A DNA stretch of 36,424 nucleotides from a virus, in the IMG/VR virus record IMGVR_UViG_3300046474_000274, positions 1 through 36,424 of that record. The stretch is one strand, 5' to 3'. The stretch's first letter is position 1. The number at the start of each line of letters is the position of its first letter. Below, piece after piece: positions 24,083 through 29,958 of the stretch. Below the pieces are notes generated by a model. It saw only the letters and a list, made by a program, of their open reading frames with translations, did not search any database and was not told the DNA's origin. Position numbers and translations under genes: made by a program.

Positions 24083-24145
24083 GTCATGTTGTCGAAAGCG
24101 ATACGTCCAGGCGCTACGAACCGCATAATCAGGGAACTATTTATT

Positions 24146-24538
24146 ATGGCAACGCAAACAGGAACACCGACGCGGTTTTCCAACTACATATTTAAGAAAC
24201 TCATGGAGTCGCCGAAGTCTCAGAAGGAGATCGCGGACGCCGTGGGCTACAAAAACCAAAACATGATCACCATGCTCAAGCAGGGTCATGTAAAGCTCGC
24301 ACTCGACAGAGTGCCGGCAATGGCTAAGGCTCTCAACATAGATCCGCTCGATCTGTTCAAGATCGCGCTGACCCAATTCTATGACGACGCTGCCTGCCGG
24401 ATGCTGACAGACATCATAGAGGCTGGCAATTCCGCCCAAGAGCGGAAGATACTCCAGATAGTGCGCGACGCTTCCGGCGATGCCACGCCCCTCCTGACAC
24501 CAGAGCGCGAGAAGAAGCTGGCAGAGATATTCGGCTAA
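24146..24538 (+). CDS. Cro/CI (XRE)-type helix-turn-helix regulator
   Basis: A 130-residue protein with a lambda-repressor-like DNA-binding domain in residues about 10-70: SQKEIADAVGY (helix 2), NQNMITMLKQG (recognition helix) and LALDRVPAMAKALNIDPLDL (following helices, with the family's A.AL.I....L pattern). The C-terminal ~55 residues are helical and charged, without a LexA-type protease domain, so it is not a cleavable repressor. The ATG at 24146 has AGGGAAC upstream and lies downstream of the predicted transcription start; an in-frame ATG at 24086 does not. One copy of the 18-bp phage operator lies in its upstream region, making it a candidate for the operator-binding protein. The gene ends at a clear terminator. 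Confidence 0.72.
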   Translation: MATQTGTPTRFSNYIFKKLMESPKSQKEIADAVGYKNQNMITMLKQGHVKLALDRVPAMAKALNIDPLDLFKIALTQFYDDAACRMLTDIIEAGNSAQERKILQIVRDASGDATPLLTPEREKKLAEIFG

Positions 24539-24569
24539 TTCGCTCGCGACCCAATGCGATTCGGCATTG

Positions 24570-24600
24570 AGCCTGCTATATCAGTGGCAGGCTTTTTCTT
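24570..24600 (+). terminator. Intrinsic terminator after the regulator
   Basis: Stem AGCCTGC / GCAGGCT (24570-24576 with 24587-24593), 10-nt loop, then TTTTCTT. A standard rho-independent terminator isolating the regulator gene. Confidence 0.8.
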
Positions 24601-24612
24601 CGACCGCAGAAT

Positions 24613-24630
24613 TAAGTAATTGCATACTTA
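24613..24630. promoter_or_regulatory. Operator site before small acidic protein gene
   Basis: Perfect TAAGTA-ATTGCA-TACTTA, identical over 18 bp to the copy at 24894. TCGACC (24600-24605), 17 bp, CATACT (24623-24628) may be the promoter, with the -10 inside the operator. Confidence 0.65.
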
Positions 24631-24653
24631 CACCAGCTTCCCAGAGGAACATC

Positions 24654-24884
24654 ATGACTGAGACTTCTCCCTTCCTGCGCAATCTGTCGATGTCGAATGA
24701 GGAAGCCTATGAGCTCTCCTTCGAGCTTGAGGATAAGCAGGTAGAAGAACTGAATGGCTGCACGATCTATTCAGGCAAGCATCCCGAGCACGGTAATATT
24801 CATATCGTGATCCCTGCGATGGGCGACAGCGCAAAGGCACTTCTGCCCTTTGATCTGAAGCCTGTCGTTCTCCGTTCATTTTGA
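24654..24884 (+). CDS. Small acidic hypothetical protein
   Basis: A 76-residue, strongly acidic protein (DE-rich around SNEEAYELSFELEDKQVEELNG) with a beta-rich second half (CTIYSGKHPEHGNIHIVIPAMG). There is no membrane segment and no known motif. The ATG at 24654 has AGAGGA upstream; the frame is open to 24567, but that would run through the previous gene's terminator and the operator. The same operator with the same spacer precedes this gene and the next one, so the two may be coregulated. Small acidic early phage proteins sometimes act as inhibitors of host enzymes or as DNA mimics; nothing here proves that. Confidence 0.6.
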   Translation: MTETSPFLRNLSMSNEEAYELSFELEDKQVEELNGCTIYSGKHPEHGNIHIVIPAMGDSAKALLPFDLKPVVLRSF

Positions 24885-24893
24885 GCGTAAGAG

Positions 24894-24911
24894 TAAGTAA
24901 TTGCATACTTA
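24894..24911. promoter_or_regulatory. Operator site before CobT-like gene
   Basis: Perfect TAAGTA-ATTGCA-TACTTA, same as 24613. TTGAGC (24881-24886), 17 bp, CATACT (24904-24909) gives the same promoter geometry as the upstream copy. Confidence 0.65.
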
Positions 24912-24931
24912 ACTCAAGGAGTTAGCGACAA

Positions 24932-27331
24932 ATGAACCGCGATATCATCGAACTGCGCGAGGTCGTTCAGAAGCTCGTGCCTCTGCTCGCCGGCAAGGGT
25001 CTTGTCGTAACGCAGCGCGGATCGCAGGCTTATGTCACGACCAATCCGCGCACGAAGCAGCCGGAGACGGTCAACATTCCAAACATTCCGGACACCGCCA
25101 ATTCCGAGTTCATCGCGGCGATCTCCGGCTTTATCGACCACGAAGTCGCGCACGTCCTGCATACCGATTGGCATTGGTATGGGGGCAAGGGCGGCATGAG
25201 CGAAGCCGATCTTCGCAACCCGAAGCGCCGCGCATTCATGAACACCCACAACATCCTCGAAGACGTGATGATCGAGCGGGAGATGATCAAGACGTTCCCC
25301 GGCTCGGCGCGGAACATCGCGACCACGCGCAAGTGGTTCCTCGAAAAGATCACCGACGAGGCGCTCAAGGGCGTCAAGGATCCCAAGGAGCAGTTTCGCT
25401 ACATCCTGGTTCCGATGATGCGCGCGCTCGGCGGTCACGAGGAAATGCAGGACTGGATGGACAAGCGCGGCTTCTGGAAGCATCCGCTGGTCGACGAGCT
25501 CCTCAAGACGATGAAGCCGGCGACCCTCGAGCTGCTGAAGACCTGCACCACGACGCGCGAGACCTGCACGATCGCCGAGGAGGTTCACGACATTCTGACC
25601 GGCAAGATCCTGCCGCCTCCCCCTCCTGCCCCGCCCGCGCCGCCTGTGGCACCCCCTCCTCCGAAGCAGGAGAAGGGCAAGTCGAAGGACAAGCCCGACC
25701 AGGAAGCCGCTGAGGGTGATGGCGACGGTGAACGCGATCACAAGGACAAGAAGCCTGGCAAGAACGGCAAGGGCGCAAAGTCCGCGGCCGACTATGAAGG
25801 CGAGGCTGAGCCCGATAAGTCCGACAAGTCCGACAAGTCCGATAAATCGGATAAGTCAGACAAGAAGGACAAGAAGGACAAGAAGGACAAGCCTGAGCCG
25901 AAGTCCAAGGATGAAACTGGCGATGAAGACGAGAAGGACGGCGAGAAGGACGAAGAAACTGACGCCGACGGCTCTGGCGCTGATGATGGCCCCGAGGAGG
26001 AGTCCGACGACGATGACACCGGCGATACCGGTGACGGCGATGATAGCGAGAGCAACGACGAGCCGTCGGACAAGCCTGATCGCGGATATGAGGATCAGGA
26101 CGACGAAGGAGACGACGGCTCTGCCGGTGCTTCTGAGGATGATGACGACGCCGGAGGTTCGGCAGGCGGTGAATCGGGCGACGATGGCGATGACGATGAG
26201 GACGAAGGCCGTCGCAATCACGTCTCGGAAGTCACTACGTCCGGCGCTGATGGCGGTGGTGTAGGCGAGGTCGGCGAAGGATCCGACCAGGAAAGCCAGG
26301 GAGGAGGAGGAGGCGTCGGTAACGGTGGCGCCAAGAGCCTCTTCGACTACGACGACGACGCCTTCGAAAAGGTCGACATGTCCTCGCAGATCGCAATCAA
26401 GATCTCCGACGCGGCCGTCGCTGCGATGAACCCTCGCGAGTATCTCGTCTTCAGCCGCGAGCTTGACGAAATCAAGCCGGTGCCGGTGCCTTCCACCATG
26501 GACCCGACCTGGGTTCCGGAGATGGAAGACGAAACGCGCCAGATGACCTCGAAGATGCAGAAGGACATCGAGCGCATGATGGCGTCTCAGTCCCATGTCA
26601 TCCGCACGCCTGGTCATCGTAGCGGCAAGCTGCATGCGCCGTCGCTGTTCCGCGTTCCGCAGGGCGACCCGCGCGTGTTCTCGCAGAAGCAGGAGCATGA
26701 GAGCAAGGACACGGCCGTCTCGGTCGTGATCGACAACTCCGGCTCGATGGGTGGTCCGAAGATGGCGCTCGCCATGACGGCCGGCTATGCGCTCTGCTCC
26801 ACGCTCGATCGCGTCAAGATCGCCAACGAGGTTATCGGCTTCACGACGGGCGGTTGGGGTGGAATGCCCGCCTCGATGCGCGAGGCGATGGCCAACGACG
26901 CAAAGGCCGCGCGCATCAGTTGGGATCGCACGACGCCGCTGGTGCTGCCGATCTACAAGACCTTCGACGAGCGTCTGACCGCAACGGTCAAGGCTCGCTT
27001 CGCCTTCATGAAGAATGCGCAGGCAGGTCTGGCCGGCAACGTCGACGGCGAGTCCCTCGAATACGCAGCCGAACGCCTGCTCAAGCGCAGCGAGAAGCGC
27101 AAGGTCATGCTGGTGTTGTCCGACGGTCAGCCGGCCGGCAGCCACAAGTGCGGCCCTCACCTGACGTATGTCGTCCAGCAGCTCGGGAAGATGGGCATTG
27201 AGTGCGTCGGTATCGGCATCATGGACGACTCCGTGAGCCGGTTCTACCCGAAGTATACGGTCCTCAAGAAGGCCCAGGACTTGCCCACCCAGGTCATGTC
27301 CGAAATCAAGAAGATCCTCACGTCGATCTGA
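24932..27331 (+). CDS. cobT: CobT-like VWA protein with zincin-like N-terminal domain
   Basis: A 799-residue protein in three parts. Residues about 1-230 carry a zinc-metallopeptidase-like motif H70-E71-x2-H74 (IDHEVAHVLH) and a possible third ligand in NILEDVMIERE (about 108-118). Residues about 230-470 are a Pro run followed by an extremely acidic, low-complexity linker with Lys/Ser/Asp repeats. Residues about 590-799 are a von Willebrand A domain with the MIDAS motif D601-N-S-G-S605 and a later SDGQP. This architecture matches the CobT subunit of aerobic cobalt chelatase and its phage relatives, which pair with a CobS AAA+ ATPase; that gene follows. No CobN is visible, so B12 synthesis is unlikely here. 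The role is unknown, perhaps chaperone-like remodelling. Confidence 0.72.
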   Translation: MNRDIIELREVVQKLVPLLAGKGLVVTQRGSQAYVTTNPRTKQPETVNIPNIPDTANSEFIAAISGFIDHEVAHVLHTDWHWYGGKGGMSEADLRNPKRRAFMNTHNILEDVMIEREMIKTFPGSARNIATTRKWFLEKITDEALKGVKDPKEQFRYILVPMMRALGGHEEMQDWMDKRGFWKHPLVDELLKTMKPATLELLKTCTTTRETCTIAEEVHDILTGKILPPPPPAPPAPPVAPPPPKQEKGKSKDKPDQEAAEGDGDGERDHKDKKPGKNGKGAKSAADYEGEAEPDKSDKSDKSDKSDKSDKKDKKDKKDKPEPKSKDETGDEDEKDGEKDEETDADGSGADDGPEEESDDDDTGDTGDGDDSESNDEPSDKPDRGYEDQDDEGDDGSAGASEDDDDAGGSAGGESGDDGDDDEDEGRRNHVSEVTTSGADGGGVGEVGEGSDQESQGGGGGVGNGGAKSLFDYDDDAFEKVDMSSQIAIKISDAAVAAMNPREYLVFSRELDEIKPVPVPSTMDPTWVPEMEDETRQMTSKMQKDIERMMASQSHVIRTPGHRSGKLHAPSLFRVPQGDPRVFSQKQEHESKDTAVSVVIDNSGSMGGPKMALAMTAGYALCSTLDRVKIANEVIGFTTGGWGGMPASMREAMANDAKAARISWDRTTPLVLPIYKTFDERLTATVKARFAFMKNAQAGLAGNVDGESLEYAAERLLKRSEKRKVMLVLSDGQPAGSHKCGPHLTYVVQQLGKMGIECVGIGIMDDSVSRFYPKYTVLKKAQDLPTQVMSEIKKILTSI
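25814..25891 (+). repeat. 9-bp tandem repeat in the acidic linker
   Basis: About 8.7 units of a 9-bp repeat (GA[CT]AAGTCC changing to GACAAGAAG) encode Asp-Lys-Ser, then Asp-Lys-Lys triplets. In-frame units make length changes by slippage easy and harmless to the frame. Confidence 0.85.
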
Positions 27332-27336
27332 AAAAA

Positions 27337-27354
27337 AAAGTAAGCGGGGACTTA
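27337..27354. promoter_or_regulatory. Degenerate operator-like site
   Basis: AAAGTA-AGCGGG-GACTTA, one mismatch per half-site against the TAAGTA-N6-TACTTA consensus. It overlaps the left arm of a hairpin and lies 28 bp from the perfect operator at 27383. Confidence 0.35.
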
Positions 27355-27365
27355 TTTCCCCGCTT
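27342..27365. terminator. Hairpin between CobT- and CobS-like genes
   Basis: A 9-bp stem (27342-27350 with 27357-27365) and 6-nt loop, preceded by a run of nine A. On the plus strand there is no T run after it; on the minus strand it is followed by nine T, a perfect intrinsic terminator for leftward transcription. Confidence 0.5.
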
Positions 27366-27381
27366 GCGTCCCACGTCAGAA

Positions 27382-27401
27382 ATAAGTAAGAGCTTACTTA
27401 T
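27382..27401. promoter_or_regulatory. Operator site before CobS-like gene
   Basis: Perfect 9-bp arms around AG; core TAAGTA-AGAGCT-TACTTA at 27383-27400. TCAGAA (27376-27381), 17 bp, TATAGC (27399-27404) repeats the geometry of the promoter/operator at 2166. Confidence 0.65.
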
Positions 27402-27440
27402 AGCGCAACGCGAAAGCGCTTCATCACAAGAGGGAATGAC

Positions 27441-28757
27441 ATGAGCCAGGCTATTGAAGCTGGCGCAGCGGCAACTGCGTCGGACGGGAAGATTCTGTGC
27501 CACATCGACAATGTGCGCGTTCATACAATCCAGGGTCACATCAAGAAGACCCATCCCGATTGGACCATCGAGCGGTATCAAGCCGAGTTTCCCGGCGAGC
27601 CGCTTTTCTCTGAGACCGCAAAGGCGTTGATGGCGAAAGCCGAGGCTGAAAAGGCCCAGGCAGCCGCTGTAGCGCCCGGCGCCGATGCCGCTGATATTCA
27701 GGCGCAGATGGTTGCGGCAGCGACCGGTGTCGCCGCGCCGAAGATCACCGTCAAGCAGGCGTTCTTCCACGAGCTGTTCGAACTCGGCAACGCGCCGGCC
27801 GCTCTGTCGGCCAAGGGTCAGCCGATCCCGATCAAGGTTCTCGAAGGCCACGACGCCGGCTCGGCCGACTATCTGCCGGACCTCGATAAGTCCTACGTCT
27901 TCAACATCGACCTGTTGAAGAAGGTCATCATCGGCTTTGAGCTGAACATGCCGACCTATCTCTGGGGCTTTCACGGCACCGGCAAGACGACGGTCCTGCA
28001 GCAGGCGGCAGCCCGCACGCGCCGTCCGTTCATTCGTGTTCAGCATACGATCAACATGCAGGAGTCCGACGTGCTCGGACAGTGGACGGTTCGCTCCAAG
28101 GCTGTCGAAGTCGAGGTGCTCGATCCGACCGGCGCCAAGGTCAAGGTCATTCAGCAGCAGTCCGTCACCGAGTTCCAGCTCGGGCCGCTTCCGATGGCAA
28201 TGATCAACGGCTGGGTCTATTGCGCCGACGAATACGACTTCGCGATGCCCTCCGTCACCGCGGTCTATCAGCCGGTTCTCGAAGGCCAGGCGTTGCTGAT
28301 CAAGGACGCTCCTCCGCACTTCCGCAAGATCGTGCCGCATCCGAACTTCCGCTTCGTCGCGACCGGAAACACCAACGGTGTCGGCGATGAAACCGGCCTC
28401 TACCAGGGCACGCTGGTTCAGAACGCAGCCAACTATTCGCGCTTCGCGATCACCGAAGAAGTCGAATACATGGAAGCGAAGATCGAGACCGCGATCCTGC
28501 AGTCGAAGACCGGCATCGATGCTGCATCGGCTTCCAAGATCGTCAAGATGGCGAACGAAGTCCGCAAGCTGTTCCGTGATGGCAAGATCACCATGACGGT
28601 CTCGCCGCGCGAGCTGATCCGCTGCGCGTCTCTTGGTATCGCCTACGGCGGCAATTGGACGCTCGGCATGGAGCTCGCCTTCGCCAACCGTCTGTCGCGC
28701 GTCGATAAGAAGGTCGTGCAGGAATACATGCAGCGCGTATTCGGAGGCGCAGCATGA
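27441..28757 (+). CDS. cobS: CobS/MoxR-like AAA+ ATPase
   Basis: A 438-residue AAA+ ATPase of the CobS/MoxR type. The N-terminal ~110 residues include a CobS-like small domain (ILCHIDNVRVHTIQGHIKKT). The ATPase core has Walker A GFHGTGKT (residues 176-183), Walker B with D263-E264 (YCADEYDF), a sensor Asn region (FVATGNTNG) and a late arginine-containing SPRELIRCA sensor 2 segment. MoxR-type ATPases work with VWA proteins as metal-insertion or protein-remodelling chaperones, and the VWA partner is the preceding gene. It has its own operator and RBS (AGAGGGA), so the pair can be regulated separately. It overlaps the next gene as ATGA. Function in the phage is unknown. Confidence 0.8.
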   Translation: MSQAIEAGAAATASDGKILCHIDNVRVHTIQGHIKKTHPDWTIERYQAEFPGEPLFSETAKALMAKAEAEKAQAAAVAPGADAADIQAQMVAAATGVAAPKITVKQAFFHELFELGNAPAALSAKGQPIPIKVLEGHDAGSADYLPDLDKSYVFNIDLLKKVIIGFELNMPTYLWGFHGTGKTTVLQQAAARTRRPFIRVQHTINMQESDVLGQWTVRSKAVEVEVLDPTGAKVKVIQQQSVTEFQLGPLPMAMINGWVYCADEYDFAMPSVTAVYQPVLEGQALLIKDAPPHFRKIVPHPNFRFVATGNTNGVGDETGLYQGTLVQNAANYSRFAITEEVEYMEAKIETAILQSKTGIDAASASKIVKMANEVRKLFRDGKITMTVSPRELIRCASLGIAYGGNWTLGMELAFANRLSRVDKKVVQEYMQRVFGGAA

Positions 28758-29398
28758 TCAAGCGCGATCCGAAGCTCGACCGCCCGCAGGTCAAGGCATT
28801 CGCGTATAAGGTTCTCAAGCGCGTTCACGCGCTTGGGGCCAAGTCGCAGACCCTGGATGATATCGAGGGTGAACTGTGGATCGCCTGGTGCCTGGCCTGC
28901 GACCGTTTCGACCCGACGGCCGGCGCCGCCTTCAAGACGTTCCTCTACCGCGGCATGCGCCTGCATATCAACCGCTGGATCGAGAAGACGTTCGAACGGT
29001 TCCATGACGAGACCGTCGCCGCGTCCCTCGAGGCGAGCTACGGCTCTGAGGAAGCATCTGGCGCAAACGGCTCGACGCTCGGCGAAGTCATCGCTGACAC
29101 GGCCGAACGCCAGGACGAGACCTTCCAGAAGGAGAATTGCTTCGCCTACGCCCTCACCCGCGTCTCTGACCGGGCAAAGCTGTTCCTGACGTTCCTGAAG
29201 GACAATCCTCCGGAGCTGATGGTCCGCATGAGGGATCTCGAGGCGAAAGCCGCACACGCCAAGGAGCTCGGCGTTTCCTACGCCATGCCCCACCGTATCA
29301 CCTCGGCCATGATCTTCGACTTCATGGGCGCCTCCCGCGTCGAACGTAAGCAGATTATGGACGAAGTCACCCAGATCGGGCGGCTGATTTCGAACTAG
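28754..29398 (+). CDS. Sigma-70-like factor
   Basis: A 214-residue protein whose residues about 14-78 fit sigma region 2: TLDDIEGELWIAWCLACDRFDPTAGAAFKTFLYRGMR parallels the D[LI].QEG...L..A..RFDP..G..F.TYA pattern used to bind RNA polymerase and the -10 element. The C-terminal third (about 140-210: DRAKLFLTFL, ITSAMIFDFMGASRVERKQIMDEV) has the spacing of a divergent region 4. There is no region 1. It begins inside the CobS stop (ATGA) with GGAGG upstream, so it is coexpressed. A phage sigma factor would explain the recurring [A/C]GCTATAA boxes without good -35 elements. It might instead be a sigma-derived DNA-binding protein. Confidence 0.6.
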   Translation: MIKRDPKLDRPQVKAFAYKVLKRVHALGAKSQTLDDIEGELWIAWCLACDRFDPTAGAAFKTFLYRGMRLHINRWIEKTFERFHDETVAASLEASYGSEEASGANGSTLGEVIADTAERQDETFQKENCFAYALTRVSDRAKLFLTFLKDNPPELMVRMRDLEAKAAHAKELGVSYAMPHRITSAMIFDFMGASRVERKQIMDEVTQIGRLISN

Positions 29399-29405
29399 GA
29401 CGATC

Positions 29406-29954
29406 ATGACGACCATTCCCCATCTGGCGCCGGGCTGCTTTGGTTCAGCCCTCGCATTCAAAAAGGACGACACCGTCTGCCGCGGATGCAAGTTCTTGAG
29501 CTTGTGTGAGCCCGCTCACCTCGAGGCTCAGAAGGTCTTGCGCGAGCGCTACGGCATCAAGACGACCCAGGAAGTGCTTGCCGATCAGAAGCAGGCGCGT
29601 GAAGCCGAAAAGGCCGCCCGTGAGGCGAACCGCAACGAAGCAGTCTTGGTGCTGCCGAAGAAGACCCAGGAACTGATCGATAGGCTCGATCGTGGAAATT
29701 ACGATGTGAAGGGCAAGTTCGCCCGCGGTGAGAACCCGTTCGGACAGTCCATGCGCTTCATGCAGATCGTCGGCCATCTGCTCCTCAATCTCAAGAACGT
29801 CCGGCTCGACCGGGCGCTGATCGCAACCGCCTTCGTCAAGAAGCTCGAATGGCAGCAGGGCACCGCAGACGCGCATGCCCGCATGGCAATTCAGGCGCTC
29901 GAACACGTCGGCGCAATCATCAACAACGACGGCGTTATCGCCCTCAAGGGGTAA
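29406..29954 (+). CDS. Cys-cluster protein with WhiB-like spacing
   Basis: A 182-residue protein. Its N-terminus has four cysteines: C11-x13-C25-x2-C28-x5-C34 (VCRGCKFLSLCEPAH). This is the C-xn-C-x2-C-x5-C layout of WhiB-type [4Fe-4S] proteins, and ...C..A.L right after the last Cys recalls that family, but WhiB proteins are actinobacterial and no G-[VI]-W-G-G motif is seen. Zinc binding is an alternative. A charged linker (about 45-80) leads to a helical C-terminal domain (MRFMQIVGHLLLNLKNVRLDRALIATAF). It lies between the sigma-like gene and the polymerase, 4 bp from the latter, so a role in transcription control or the replisome is plausible. Confidence 0.6.
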   Translation: MTTIPHLAPGCFGSALAFKKDDTVCRGCKFLSLCEPAHLEAQKVLRERYGIKTTQEVLADQKQAREAEKAAREANRNEAVLVLPKKTQELIDRLDRGNYDVKGKFARGENPFGQSMRFMQIVGHLLLNLKNVRLDRALIATAFVKKLEWQQGTADAHARMAIQALEHVGAIINNDGVIALKG

Positions 29955-29958
29955 TTCG

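Larger units (their letters stand above)
23829..24145. other. Divergent control region between RHH and Cro/CI-type genes
   Basis: 317 bp without a convincing gene. It contains the RHH operator-like repeat (23852-23871), a minus-strand promoter-like copy of the antisense-RNA promoter motif (23874-23895), the phage operator at 24010-24027 and the CGCTATAA box at 24075. A 23-codon ORF near 23950 has no SD and was not called. This is the likely decision point between the leftward repC block and the rightward phage genes. Confidence 0.6.

Noticed and set aside
24086-24145. ATG at 24086 as start of the Cro/CI-type regulator
   Set aside because: It lies 4 bp after the -10 box, so it would not be on the transcript; 24146 has an SD.
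25814-25891. Tandem repeat as a CRISPR array or iterons
   Set aside because: Nine-base units without spacers, in frame within a low-complexity protein linker.
24932-28757. Cobalamin biosynthesis operon
   Set aside because: Only CobT- and CobS-like proteins are present; CobN and all other B12 genes are missing.
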